Of a DNA stretch of 64,000 bases, positions 1-11,861 are shown in pieces. Each line of letters begins with the position of its first letter. Position 1 is the stretch's first letter. Where the stretch lies: assembly GCF_030463535.1 (NCBI RefSeq), contig NC_132881.1, positions 2,951,526 to 3,015,525 of the forward strand, read 5' to 3'. The position numbers were made by a program, and so were the translations under genes. The notes under the pieces were generated by a model. It saw only the letters and a program-made list of their open reading frames with translations, made no database searches and had not been told where the DNA came from. Source of the DNA: Salminus brasiliensis (Eukaryota > Chordata > Actinopteri > Characiformes > Bryconidae).

Positions 1-149
1 GTAAGAATGCACGACAGCAACGGGATACATCTTGCTGCTGTCACGCAAAAATGTCATTCGCCCACAAGTGCAATAAAGTCACATGACCAATCAATCAGGT
101 GATACAGACCAGTCACAGTAAACAGGTGGCGCAACTGTCTAAGCGCCAT

Positions 150-250
150 CCTCGAGAGCTTGCAAATTTAATGCCTGGCGATGCCACAGTCAGCCAACCG
201 TGGTTGGGAGTCTGAGGGAGCACAATTGCCTTCCCTCGCCCCCCGTCATT
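150..250 (+). repeat. Probable SINE fragment
   Basis: The words around the motif GAGGGAGCACAATTG, followed by CCTTCCCTC, resemble the segment of the fuller tRNA-derived SINE at 29447-29836 that reads GAGAGAGCACAATTGGCC. Only the middle part is recognisable, with no promoter boxes and no A-tail. The rest of bases 1-540 shows no gene. Similarity was judged by eye. Confidence 0.35.
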
Positions 251-539
251 AAGCGCAATGCCAGTCAGTGCAAGGGTCTGTTATCTGATCTAGCAGAACT
301 AGCAGTTAGCATTCTCCTCCAAGCGTGTTGAGCCTCAATGACGTTCATTAGCGGCATTTGAGAAAAATACTAGCTAGGTGATAAGATGAGCTGGCCTTAA
401 CCCGCCCAGCATAGGTAGCCTTGGGTACGTTAGGGGTGTTGTAGCTCCAGGACCTGGATACAACAATATCGCAAAGGACACTGGGTGAAGAAAATGTAGG
501 GTAGTCCAGTCGTTTGCATAAAACAGCGCTAAATCTAGT

Positions 540-870
540 CTATAAAACCAGACTGTTGACCAGGCGAAGGCCTAATCGAGCCAACCAACGGAAATACCGA
601 CTTGGTCTCTGAGCCTCTGTGAAAAGGCTAAAAGCTAATGCTAGCCAACAAAAGCAAGACGGATGCTGTTATCTGGCTTGCAAAAGCCACTGGACCAGCG
701 TAAAGCTAACAATAGCCAACTGAAGCAAAGGCAGATGCTGTTATCTGGCATGTGGGAGCATCTGGAGCCTCTGTAGCTTCTGAAAACTAATGCTAAGCCG
801 ACCGAAGCACGGACCAACGCAGTCATCCAGCAAGTGAAGGCCTCCGGAGGGGCTAAAAGCCAAGCTACTT
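540..870. repeat. Diverged copies of the 72-bp repeat family
   Basis: Three to four degenerate units carry the words GCTAAAAGCTAATGCTAGCC, AAGCAAG and GATGCTGTTATCTGGC in the same order as the clean 72-bp array at 2361-2890. They look like older members of the same tandem family. The short minus-strand reading frame over them has no recognisable product. Confidence 0.6.
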
Positions 871-887
871 ATTAAAACTGCTGACAC

Positions 888-1140
888 AGCTTGTCGAGTC
901 CCTCTAGAGAAGCATTGCCAAAAGAATAGGACTCTCTAGGAGCGGATACACACGAGCCCCTTTGGTACCATTCCTAATCCTCTCAACGAAACTCTCCAGA
1001 ATCTAATAGAAAGCGTTCTTCTCTGGACAGTAGTGACCGTTACGCCAGCAAATGCAGGATGAACACTTTTTAAATGCCCTTGATTGTCTTGTCTTGGAAG
1101 AAACAATGAACCAGTAGGTGTCCAAATACTTTGGTCCTAG
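888..1140. mobile_element. Degraded non-autonomous DNA transposon copy
   Basis: The segment begins with GACACAGCTTGTCGAGTCCC and ends with GGTGTCCAAATACTTTGG. The element at 11862-12170 has the same block order: a CAGCTTGTCTAGTCCC block, then an AGAAGAACTGCCAATAGAATAG-like block, then an end reading GTGTCCCAATACTTTTGTC. The middle is partly lost and there is no coding capacity. The family is recognised by comparison inside the window and by general memory of fish genomes. Confidence 0.45.
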
Positions 1141-2258
1141 CTCCAGCCACGTGGAATTTCTAAATGCTCAGCCATCACCACAGACGCTGATTATGTTCTT
1201 ATGGGGTTCTCAACCAGGGAAAAGTGCCAAATTCCTAAGGTTGAGTGAGACTAGGTGCTTTTAAGCACCACTTTATTGGACACAGATGCTAAAAGCCACA
1301 GTTTGAGCTGCTCATCACAACCTGAGATCTGTAGATCCAGGAGATTTCAAGATAATGACCAAGATTTGATGAGGTTTTTTTTAGGGTGTGCCCAGACGTG
1401 CCCAGATGGGCTGCCAATCAAAGTATTGTCCTTCTCATTTGTTACATATAGCTACGCTATACATGCTACACAACCTTGGACGCATCCCAACACATGCTAT
1501 TCCATTATGAAGAGATACGCCATGTAAACCCATTATACAGTTACGTCCTGCCACACAAAGGAAAGCATGTAGATGGTTCGAATTTCATGCCGCTTTTACA
1601 CTATAGCATCCTCACACTGCCAGCTACCACCCCCGCTAATCTCTACAGCATATACGCATTTAACCAGATGCTACGATATTACAGCTCCTTCATTATAGCC
1701 CAGCCAGCGGAGCGTACCGCTAATTTGGGCTAAATAGGGGTCGTAACATCATCAGGCCAGAAATGTTAATGGAGCCGTGGGATGCGGCGCCGAGCACATA
1801 TTAAAGCCTGTGCGTTGACGTGTAAGAAGGGCCGATGGAGAAGTAAGAGGACTAGGAAGCGGTGGTATTTAAACTGCAATGAAGACCAGCTGGACAATGC
1901 CGAAAGAGAGAGAGAGCCACTGAGTCACCAGAGAGATATCTGCTCCAGCATTGCATTCCACTGTGCGCTAAAATCCTGCCTCAGCACTAAAGCTAACTCA
2001 TAGCACACATGCTATCTCCCTTCATGACAAAAGAAGTGGCTAAACCAGACTTTTTAAAAAATCTATAAATTTATAAAGTGGTAAATATTCCCTACATGGG
2101 TCAACAGTATTCCTTACGATACATCACTGTTCTATACTTGTTCCATTTTGCACACAGGGGTGGCTACATCCATCCAGTAATGTAGCCATAGGCTAATATG
2201 CTACCCTCAAGCTACCATACGTTTCTCGATACATGAATGCAATTCAGTTCGCTACAAT

Positions 2259-2262
<4 letters not shown>
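1141..2262. other. Intergenic, no gene seen
   Basis: No exon, RNA gene or well-formed repeat was recognised. The reading frames at 1255-1527, 1476-1733 and 1782-2003 are short, overlap in different frames and match nothing I know. Confidence 0.5.

Positions 2263-2326
<64 letters not shown>
2263..2326. repeat. (TA)n microsatellite
   Basis: This is about 64 bases of uninterrupted alternating TA, placed just before the 72-bp minisatellite. Confidence 0.95.
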
Positions 2327-2329
<3 letters not shown>

Positions 2330-2360
2330 TATATTTCATTGTAACATTACTTCTTAACAA

Positions 2361-2890
2361 CCAAAGCAAGAGCGGATGCTGTTATCAGGTGTGAGGGAGG
2401 CTCTAGAGCAGCTAAGAGCTAACGCTAGCAGACCAAAGCAAGAGCGGATGCTGTTATCAGGTGTGAGGGAGGCTCTAGAGCAGCTAAGAGCTAACGCTAG
2501 CAGACCAAAGCAAGAGCCGATGCTGTTATCAGGTGTGAGGGAGGCTCTAGAGCAGCTAAGAGCTAACGCTAGCAGACCAAAGCAAGAGCGGATGCTGTTA
2601 TCAGGTGTGAGGGAGGCTCTAGAGCAGCTAAGAGCTAACGCTAGCAGACCAAAGCAAGAGCCGATGCTGTTATCAGGTGTGAGGGAGGCTCTAGAGCAGC
2701 TAAGAGCTAACGCTAGCAGACCAAAGCAAGAGCCGATGCTGTTATCAGGTGTGAGGGAGGCTCTAGAGCAGCTAAGAGCTAACGCTAGACGACCAAAGCA
2801 AGAGCCGATGCTGTTATCAGGTGTGAGGGAGGCTCTAGAGCAGCTAAGAGCTAACGCTAGCCAACCAAAGCAAGAGCCGATGCTGTTTTA
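2361..2890. repeat. 72-bp minisatellite, about 7 copies
   Basis: A 72-base unit that contains GATGCTGTTATCAGGTGTGA and GAGCTAACGCTAGCAGACC is repeated about seven times with only a few point differences (for example GCGG versus GCCG). Because 72 is divisible by three and the unit lacks a stop in one frame, the array gives an open frame of 171 codons made of a 24-residue peptide repeated in series. I see no promoter, splice context or known domain and treat it as non-coding. Older units of the same family flank it on both sides. Confidence 0.9.
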
Positions 2891-3140
2891 GGGTGCATGG
2901 AAGCCTCTAGAGCAGCGAAAAGCTAACACTAGTCTACTAAGGTAAAAATGATGCTGTTATGTGGCATGCAGAAGCCACTGGAGTGGCTAAAAGCTAACCA
3001 TACCCAAAAGAAGCAAGAGCCAATGCAGTTATCCTGCACTTGGGAGCGGCTAAATTTGAATCCCTAGGCCTGGGGTTGATGCCGTTATCTGGTGCACTGG
3101 CTACATGCTAATGCTAGGTGATTGAAGCAAGGACTGATGG
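2891..3140. repeat. Diverged tail of the 72-bp repeat array
   Basis: Three degenerate units continue the array, with words such as GATGCTGTTATGTGGCATG, AAGCAAGAGCCAATGC and GTTATCTGGTGCA. Divergence increases away from the clean core. Confidence 0.65.
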
Positions 3141-3838
3141 AGTACTTTAATGCATTTGTGCTTCAAGATGTCTAGTGAACCAACTAGTGAATAACTGGTG
3201 TAAGGGCTAATAAATGATTGCTAAGTGCTAAAGCATGTTGCTAAACCCTCATCAGGCTAAACATCTCAACAGTTAGCCAAAGATCCTCCTGGTGTCTCCT
3301 GTTTTTGATTAACCGTCCCCCAGACTCCTTCAGTTTGGACGGTCACCTCTATGCATGTTTGCCTCTCCGAAACAGCTGGCAGGCCCATCCACACCCTCCA
3401 TGAGGCCGGCTGATGATGAATAGCCAGACGGGGTCAGAGGTGACAGGCTCAGCTTCCTGGTATGTGAGCCAGGACCCTAGGTTGGCCAGTGAGTGTGTGT
3501 GTGTGTGTATGGGTGTGATTAATGTGCAGGGTCAGCATGGAAGGCACTGGGCTCTGGGATGTCCAGCTCTCACTGAGACAGAGGCAGTGGTTAAAGAGCG
3601 TGATTAGGCATCAAGATCGTGCCCATTCCAGCACTCCCAAAAAGTATGTGGACACGTCTACTGGATTCAGATATAAACAAGCTGGGTTTCTGGATTGCAA
3701 CTAAATGTAACCAAGCTAAGATACAGGCTGCTTCTTCATTAAAGTCAACACATCGCTGTGTTGAAAATGTGTTACTTGCAGCAGCCCAAATATTAATTTG
3801 TCAACACCAAATGACATTAACATGATTAAATAGACTAC
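3141..3838. other. Intergenic, no gene seen
   Basis: This is unique-looking sequence with a short GT run near 3489-3507. Three overlapping reading frames of about 60 codons are unrelated to anything I recognise. Confidence 0.45.
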
Positions 3839-3839
3839 A

Positions 3840-4240
3840 CAGTTTGGGTCTAGACTCAAACTCAATGTGTCCTGGTCTCAGTCTTGACTTGGACTTGGCT
3901 ACTGCAGCATCTTGGTGTAGACTTGGACTTGGATCTGTCCTATCTGTCCTGATCTCGGCCTTAACTCGGACTCAACCACGACTAAGTCTAGGTCAGGATG
4001 GACTCATACTCAATCCCTTCAAAGTCTTGGTCTTGACTTGGACGCAATGTGGCTTGGGCTCAGTTTTAACTTTGACTCGACTCCTGCAAAGTCTGGTTCT
4101 GGGTCTGGACTCCGACTCGACTCCTGCAAAGTCCGGGTCTGGACTCCGACTCAGACTCCTGCAAAGTCCGGGTCTGGACTCCGACTCTTCCGACTCTTCT
4201 GGACTCCGACTTCTAAGCGTTGATCTGGATTTGAACCTCA
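3840..4240. repeat. Degenerate GACTC/GACTTGG-rich repeat
   Basis: Short words of the type GGACTCGACTC and TTGACTTGGACTTGG recur throughout. At 4070-4200 the pattern tightens to three units spaced 40 and 35 bases apart that contain CTCCTGCAAAGTC. The plus-strand reading frame of 158 codons over it is leucine, serine and aspartate rich because of the repeat, and is not a credible protein. Confidence 0.7.
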
Positions 4241-4827
4241 GACAGAGAACCGGTCACTTTAGGACTTCAGAGGAGAGCAGGCAAGGAGCAAACTGGACTC
4301 AAGGCTGGGTGTCCCTATAGGTTGAGGATTTACCAGCATTTACCAGTTCATCCAGAGCTCAGTCTGGAGGGTCTGCACATCCTCATGAACGTGAACCTTG
4401 TTGCCGTAAGCTCATGAGACCTAGCAAGCCTGACTCAATTCAGCGTGGGCTCATGACAATCATTCTGATTTCTCAATGCCTGACCCTGAGGTCACACGCC
4501 AGCAATGGAAAAGCTGCCCGCAGACAAGAGTCAATAAAGAGTCATAAAGACCTGAGGCACTTCGACAAAGGCCGGACTGTTCAGACTGGACCAGAACATC
4601 TCCAAAACAGCAAGGCTTTCAGTGGCGAGTCAGAGTCAGAGAAGGAGCAAACCATGAACTGGTGACCGGGGGCTCATTAAAATGCGAAGGCAACGAAGGC
4701 TATTCTGTCTGGAGGGAACCGACTGGGGGCTACAGCAAAGTTTAAGTTGGCTTGCGTGCCAGGCATAAGGTCACTGATCACAGATGGTGGCCAGTGGGGG
4801 AAAAAGTCCCCTAACAAAGTCAAGGTG

Positions 4828-4828
<1 letters not shown>

Positions 4829-4885
<57 letters not shown>

Positions 4886-4976
4886 GAGTCACATGGGCAC
4901 ACAGGCAGTCTCTTTCTCTCGCGCTCGCGCTCACTGTCTGACACACACACACAGAAACACACACACACACACAGTT
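4829..4976. repeat. (CT)n and (CA)n microsatellites
   Basis: About 50 bases of CT (4829-4880) are followed by CG/CT-rich sequence and then by short CA runs (4940-4976). Reading frames on either strand here are simple-repeat artefacts. Confidence 0.9.
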
Positions 4977-5104
4977 TGACCTGTCTCTCCGAGGAGGCTG
5001 CGTTATCGCTGGTTGAGCTCCTTTCATAAAAAAGCACTTCAAAAACAAACACAAAGAGTCGAAAGTTTCACCCTGGCCAGTCAAGCGCACCACATCGTCC
5101 TGAC

Positions 5105-6475
5105 ACACAGAGAGGAGGACAGGGGAGAAAGGGAGGACAGAGAACAAGAGAAGAAGGGAAGAAAGAGGAAGACTGGATAGAAAGAGAAAAAAGGAAGAGA
5201 AAGGAAAAGTGGAGGACAGGAGAGGATGAGGAAAAGAGAACGACCGGATAGAAAGGGGAAAAGGGAAGTGAGGGGAAAAGAGGACGACCGGGTAGAAAGG
5301 AAAAAAGGGAAGAAAAAGGAAAAGTGGAGGTCAGGAGAGGATGAGGAAAAGGGAAGACAGGACAGAAAGGAAAAGGGAAGTGAGGGGAAAAGAGGAGGAC
5401 GGGCAAAAGAGGAAGACCGAATAGAAAGGGAAAAGGGAAGTTAGGGGAAAAGAGAAGGACAGGAGAGGATGGGGGAAAGGACAGGAGGGAAAAAGATGGG
5501 AGGGGGCAAAGATAAGAGAAGGGAGCAATGGCAGAAAAGATGTCGACAGGAAAGAAAGGACAGGAGACAAAGGAAGAGAAAATAGGACAGAAGGTCAGGA
5601 GAGAAAGACAAATAAAAGGAAAGAGGAAGACAGGAGGACAAGGAGTGGAAAGAGGATAGAGGAGGACAGAAAAGAGAAGAAGAGAGAAAGGAGAAAGGGA
5701 GAGCAGAAGGAAGAGGACAGGAAATAAGAGACTAAGCCATCAGAATAAAGGAATACAAGACAGGCACAGGAAAACAAAGAGCAGAGGAAAACAGAGGACA
5801 TCAGAGAGGAGGACAGGACAAAAGGGGACATGGGAGAGAATGGCGGGGTGAGGAGACAGGAGAAAGGGGGGAGAGGGGGAGAAAAGGACAGGAGGACAGG
5901 ACAAAAGGGAAGAAAGAAAGAAAAGAAAGAGGGGAGGAGGACAGGACAGAAAGGGTGGACTGATGAGAGAGGAGGACAAGAGAAGGCGAGGAAAGGAGAT
6001 GAGAGAAGAGGACGAGAAGAAAAAGGAGGAAAACAGGAGACAGGAGAGGACAAGAGAGTAGAATGAGAAGGACATGCGGAACTAAGACATGCGAGCATAG
6101 AGGAGGACATGGACAAGGAAAGGAAAACAGGAGAAACAAAAGGGAGCGGACAGAAGAAAGGAGGACGAGAGGAGAACAAAGGTGAAAAGAGGACTGAGAA
6201 TGGAGAGGGGGACAGGAGAACAGAAGAAGAAAAAGGAGAAGAGAGGACTGAAGAAAAGATGAGAGGCAGAACAGAGGGGAAGCGAGGACAGAGGAGGGAG
6301 GACAGAAAGGGAGAAAAGACTAGGGGAGAAGGAAGGGAAGGAGACCGTAGTGAGGGAGGGTCAGAAGAAAGGTGATTAGAGGATGAAGGATGGAGAGAGA
6401 AGAGATGACCAGAGGTGAGCAGAAGAAAGACAAAAGGAGGAGAACTGAGGTTCAGTGGATGCAGAACAGTGAGTA
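5105..6475. repeat. 1.4-kb polypurine tract with tandem substructure
   Basis: The plus strand is almost entirely A and G, broken mainly by isolated C in GAC. Blocks recur: AGTGGAGGACAGGAGAGG at about 5207 returns about 119 bases later, and GGGAAGTGAGGGGAAAAGAG at about 5263 returns about 112 bases later. The tract then decays into GGAGGACAGGA-type words. Several frames of 80-190 codons on both strands are Lys/Arg/Glu-rich or Ser/Pro/Phe-rich shadows. Confidence 0.9.
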
Positions 6476-7339
6476 ATTCGTTCCTAGAAATTGACCATTT
6501 TTTTCCCCCTATTCACCTCATTTCACCTCCCCTTGTCCTTCTCTCACTCCTGTCTTCAGTCTGAGACGGAAAAAAGTGCCATCTCGTGCCCCATAGGACT
6601 TGCACATGAGCGAGAGCGTGAAAGAGCGAGAGAGAGAGAGAGCGCGCGAGAGAAAGAAACACATCACTAAAACTGACATTTACGATAAGTCATTTTGAGA
6701 GCTTTATATAGAACAGCTCTGACGTATGGACGGATCCGTACGGCTGATATACGGTTATGGCTAATCCGATACAGCCATATATTCACCAACGGTCCCTAGG
6801 AGACCCCCTATGCCCGAGTGATGGCGTACCACATCACTCGGCCTACAAGATACACACATACAGTTCCTAAATCACTCCAGTAAAGCTCCTTAAACAGCTG
6901 GCAGGAATCCAACGAGGTGGCGCCAGCTGCTTTAAAAGAAAAAAAAAAAAAGCTAAGGTGAAAATGATCCGATTCAGTAGCTCCCGCAGCCTCCACATTC
7001 TTGTCCCCACTTGCATTAACATGGTTAGCTATTTAACCTGATCTGTTTTGGTATGTTCCCGACATTCCCCAAATATAAATATACACCAGGGGTCATCGGC
7101 TTCGGGCCTGGTGGGTAGAAGTTCCAGCACAGTTGGACCATTAATTTTTCCTGCTTTAAAGGGGAGTATTTCTGGATAATGCAGTGGGTAAGTTTATTGT
7201 ACAGTGAGTTCTTTACAGTGGCGGTAAATGGAACTGTGGATATTTTATTTACCATCTAAACCCACCAGTGAACGTTACTTAAAATAAGTAAAATAGGGGG
7301 GAAATCTGGGGGAAAAGGGGACTATTTTGCCTTATAATG
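6476..7339. other. Intergenic, probable old repeat sequence
   Basis: There is no gene. A short GA/GC run sits near 6615-6655 and an A-run at 6939-6952. The part at 7040-7320 looks like a dispersed repeat, but I cannot assign it to a family. Confidence 0.4.
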
Positions 7340-8105
7340 TCCTTCTGATGGGGCTAAAAATACCTGCTAGGTGTGTGACAGGACTCATACTATGAGAATA
7401 GTTGATACAGTGCAGTGAGTGTCTCGTTGGATGTGTGGAAAATGTATAATTGACTAATAGTAGTGATCGCATTTGGGCCATAGAGTGAAGGAAGAAGCTC
7501 AGTCTGCAGGTGTATGGAAGCTTACGGTCATATGGGTCTACCAGCAGTGGCAGAAATCCCAGTCTACAGGAGATTGTCCTCATTCTGGTCATTCTTGAGC
7601 AGAAGTGAGCTCAAGTACTCTGCTCCATATGTTGTTGATCTGCAGCTTCCTGCAGTGTGTTCTTTCAGGAATTATTGGTAGTGGTAGGACCTGCACTGAC
7701 TTCTAGAAGCAATTCTTGTCTGTGAAACCTGCCAAGGGTCCCTGTTTATCAGTGTCGACCTTCAGCCACAATTCTGAGGAGAATTTCCTGTAGGCCGGGA
7801 TTTCTGCCACTGCTGGTAGACCCATATGACCGTATGCTTCCTGTAGAATTTCCTGTAGACTGGGATTTCTGCCACTGCTGGTAGACCTGTATGACCGTAC
7901 GCATCCATACACCTACAGATTCAGCTCCTTCCTTCACACTATGGTCTTTGGCAATGCGCAAATGCAGTCACTTCATTTAATTGTTCAGTAACATCTGCTT
8001 TGTAGCCCATTTTCCACACTTCCAACGAGACACTCGCTGCACTGTGTCAACTATTCTCAAAGTATGAGTCCTGTTACACAACCTTCAGGTATATATAGCC
8101 CCACC
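7340..8105. mobile_element. Head-to-head pair of Tc1-like remnants (foldback)
   Basis: The left arm (about 7340-7620, plus strand) and the right arm (about 8105-7780, minus strand) are imperfect inverted copies. Both read GACAGGACTCATACT or AACAGGACTCATACT, then GAGAATAGTTGA, then GAGTGTCTCGTTGGA, then GGTCTACCAGCAGTGGCAGA, going inward. The right arm holds an extra internal tandem duplication of about 65 bases (7779-7906). The coding flavour is the N-terminal helix-turn-helix region of a Tc1-type transposase. No catalytic half is present between the arms, so the structure is non-autonomous. Confidence 0.6.
7700..8060 (-). pseudogene. Tc1-like transposase N-terminal remnant
   Basis: Read on the minus strand, the translation contains HSVKEGAESVGVWMRTV followed by YQQWQKSQST and later ILLRIVAEGRH. 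This order, with a first helix-turn-helix, a YQQW linker and then a second DNA-binding segment, is what I expect from Tc1/mariner family transposases with a paired-like DNA-binding domain. The linker region is duplicated internally. The frame is broken upstream and the catalytic domain is absent. It is a dead fragment forming one arm of the inverted pair at 7340-8105. Confidence 0.55.
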
Positions 8106-9224
8106 GTCCTTGTGCAACAACATTTTAGCATGTGCAGCTCACGATAGAATGATAGCTTCCTGTGCTAGTCCATCTACTCACGAGCATCAGCTTTAAGAAA
8201 CCGAACAGTGCCACGTGGGGACCCCCTTGACCAGCACATGTAAGCTCATGTGGGTAAATTCTAGGTTACCAGGGCTGGATTACCAACTGGGCCTACTGAG
8301 CACATGCCCAAGGGCCTCGGCCTCCAGGCAACCCTCGACCGACAAACATTTGGAAGACAAACATTTGTGCATTACACTCTCATGCACAACCAGCATGACC
8401 TATGAAGGCAATGAAAACACAGTTGCAGAATTTGAAATGGATTCTCATTTGGGGCTCAGTTGCGAAACACTTGGTGAGGGTAGCTTCGGACTGTGCCGTC
8501 GGTCCGTCTCTCCTTTGCTATGCTTTTATGCTGTGCTGCTCAGACTGACAGGCTGGAATTACCTTGCTTTTAGTGTGTCCCACATCTCGGTCAGAATTTT
8601 CCAAAAATGAAATGATAAATAAATAAATAAATAAATAAAAAGGCTAAAGTTGGCCTTTTCCAAAACACTAAGCACACTGATCAGGAGCTTTAAGAACGCA
8701 TTAGCTGTTCAACAAGCATGACCGGGCAGCAGCAGCAACAGTGCTGACTTCATTTCACCCTCTGTGGCCAAATCCAGCAATGTGATGGAGAAACGTGACC
8801 TATTTTTTGGTCAGTGTGGCGATTTTGCGCTGATATTTAGGTCGCAGGCCTGGACACGTTACAGCCGTACGTACAGCGATGCCACAGCAACCCGCTCTCC
8901 GTACACATGCCTCAATCTGACAACATACAATCAGATTAACTGGACAGGATTCAGCAGGGGGGGGGGCAAAAGTGGATAGAGAAAACTGAACTAAGGAAGA
9001 ATGAAAGAGAGGAAGAGCAGGAATGAGAGCTCTAAGTAAGTAAGCTTATGAAACCAGTGTAAGTGACTCATTAGAGTAATGCGAGGCAGTCCGATTGGGC
9101 GCAGAGTAAAGTCATCTGCAGGGAAGCTGATTAAAGCTAATGTGATCAGGTAGTGATTTAGAGCTCATTCACACACATCCATTTAACCCCACCCTCAGCC
9201 TCAGCATTTACACTGTGAATTATT
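8106..9224. other. Intergenic, no gene seen
   Basis: This segment holds a short (AAAT)n run near 8612-8640 and a G-run near 8958-8966. The plus-strand frame at 8215-8610 (131 codons) has no recognisable domain or splice context. Confidence 0.45.
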
Positions 9225-10320
9225 CAGTACCTACTGTCACGTATGTGCTCATTATAAAATATCCAGTATTTATGAAGAATTATTCAGTAACCAAGCTATT
9301 CTTTGTCCACTGTGAATTTTTCAGTATCAACTATGAATTATTCAGTAATTGTTATGATTAAGTAACTACTGTAAATGATTTGGTATTCACTCTTATATAA
9401 TTATAGTAATATATGCTTTTAGTATACTGAATTGGTCAATATCCACTAAGAGTTGTCCATCATCCACTATGAATTATTCAATATCCACTATGAATTATCC
9501 AGCATCTATTATGAATTCTTTAATATATACTATTAATTATTCAGCATCCACTATGAATTATTCAGTACGTACTGTCAATTATTTGCTATTCATTATGAAA
9601 TATTCAGTATTTATGAATAATTTATAAGTCCACTATGAATTCTTCAGTATCTTGTAGGAATTATTCAGTACCTGCTATGAAGTATTTAGTAACTACTGCA
9701 CATTATTCAGTGTCCACTATTATGAAATTACAATATATGTTTTTCAGTATCCACTGTGAATTGTACAGTATCCACAAAAATGTCCAACATCCACTATGGA
9801 TTATTCAATAACTACTATGAATTATTCAGCATCTACTACAAATCATCCAGTATCCACTATGAATTATCCAGCATCTATTATGAATTGTTTATTATTGATT
9901 ATGAATTATTCAGAATGCACTATACAATTATTCAGCACCCACTGTGAATAATTTAATATATACCATGAATTATTCAGCATCTATTAAGAGTTTTTTCAGT
10001 ATCCACTATGAATTATGCGGTGTCTATTATAAATTGTTCCGTATTCAATACAGTTTATTCAGAATCCACTATAAATTGTCCAGCATCCACTATGAATTAT
10101 TTAATATATACTATACATTATTCAGCATCCACTATGAATTATCCAGTATCTACTATAAATGTTTCAGTACCTATTATGAGGTATTCATCCTCCACTGTGA
10201 ATAATTCAGTGTCTACTGTGAAGTATTTAGTATTTAGAGTTATTCTGTATCTACTATGAACTATTTAATAAATACTACGAATTTATCAGTAACGGCTATG
10301 AGTTACTGTGAATAACTGCT
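9225..10320. repeat. 21-bp AT-rich minisatellite, about 1.1 kb
   Basis: The consensus CAGTATCCACTATGAATTAT plus T recurs about fifty times with variants such as CAGCATCTATTATGAATTAT. Most spacings are 21 bases with occasional indels. Because 21 is a multiple of three, open frames of 60-90 codons appear with a seven-residue period. These are artefacts of the array. Confidence 0.9.
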
Positions 10321-11130
10321 GGGTCATATTACACCTTCAAGATTATCATATCGAGGGGGTTTCCTAGTCCTAAACTGCTAAAATCCCACTCTGGAGATTA
10401 CTGCTGTGCCACTGTAGGAGGACAGGAGGCCTGTTTACAGCAGCTGCAGCGATGGTTCCATCACCAACTCTGCCCTTAGGGCCCGTTTACTTACCAATAG
10501 GGGATAATACAGAGTTGTGTGCTACAGTTCCTCACTGGGGTGGGGTGAGGTAGTGGGGGACTGTAAGCGTTCTGTGAAGCTTGTCCAACCTCACAACAGT
10601 TGCTACGAAACAAAGCACTTGTGGACAAACCGTGGACAGATCAATTAAGCAAAGCCAAGGTCGGCTTCACCTGTCCTCACAATCTCCATCTCCGTCTCTC
10701 CGTCTTCACGCTCTGACTTGAAGCAGGACTTTGCGGAGAGGTCTGATGGGATCCCGTCGGGTATTTCACTGCTCTGGTTCCCAGCACTCATCTGCGCCGC
10801 AAATCGTCTGGGCATACTTCCCAAATACTAACATTTCAAAAGCTCCTCAGTAAGCAATCTGTACGAAGGGCCACATATGGACTAGTTGCTTACACGCCAC
10901 ATTATATTACTTCATAACTCAAAGCTCCAAGAACACAGACCTTCTGAACGAGCTTTAAAAGCACGTATAAATCACCACAGACTGTTACAGGCTCATAAAG
11001 CTTTATAGACGTGCTTCAAGTTTATTAGAACTTTGCTTATGAAGCCTTATAAACACCTGCTTTCCTCAGGATCTCACTCTGCAGTGTCATAATTTATTGC
11101 CATAATCTATAGCTTCATTATTAAATACGA
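10321..11130. other. Intergenic, no gene seen
   Basis: This is mixed unique sequence with no exon-like conservation that I recognise and no long frame. Confidence 0.5.
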
Positions 11131-11800
11131 CAAATGCAACAGACATTTTATGGAATCGCTGCACAAAACCACCTGAAATACCATAGCAACCACCTGGCAA
11201 CACCAAAGCAGCTTTCTGTGTTATCACAGCAACAGCAACCACGTGGGATAGCGTAATAACCACCTGGCAACACCATGTCACCCATCTTGCAAATACATAG
11301 CAAGACCATGGCAACCACCTAGGAACACCAAAGCAGCTATCTGTGCAATCACAGCATAGTAATCACCTGGTAACACCATAGCACCCATCTTGCAAATACA
11401 TAGCAATGTCATGGCAACCACCTAAAAACACCAAAGCAGCTCTCTGTGCTATCACAGCATAGCAACCATCTGGCAACACCATAGCACCCATCTTGCAAAT
11501 ACATAGCAACACCATGGCAACCACCTAGGAACACCAAAGCAGCCATCTGTGCTATCATTGCATAGCACCCCCATCTTGCAAATACATAGCAACGCCATGG
11601 CAACCACCTAGGAACACCAAAGCAGCTATCTTTGCAATCACAGCAACAGCAACCAATTGGGATAACATAGCAACCACGGCAACACTCTAGCACCCACCTT
11701 GCAAATACATAGCAACGCCATGGCAACCACCTAGGAACACCAAAGCAGCTATCTTTGCAATCACAGCAACAGCAACCACTTTAGCACACCTGTTTTAGCA
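11131..11800. repeat. GCAACCACCT-type tandem array
   Basis: The short words ATAGCAACCACCT and GGCAACACC alternate in units of about 21-22 bases. They are organised into a larger unit in which CATGGCAACCACCTAGGAAC recurs at about 11304, 11407, 11512, 11596 and 11718 (spacing 84-122). A second array of the same words lies at 30470-30870. Confidence 0.85.
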
Positions 11801-11861
11801 TAGCAATCACTAATCAACTCAATAGCATCCACATAGAGACGCCATAGCAACCACCTCAAAT

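Noticed and set aside
2376..2891. 171-codon open frame with a 24-residue repeat
   Set aside because: It is produced entirely by the stop-free 72-bp minisatellite. There is no promoter, splice signal, known domain or codon signature of selection.
5595..6179. 194-codon Ser/Pro/Phe-rich minus frame
   Set aside because: It is the complement of the polypurine tract. Composition alone keeps it open.
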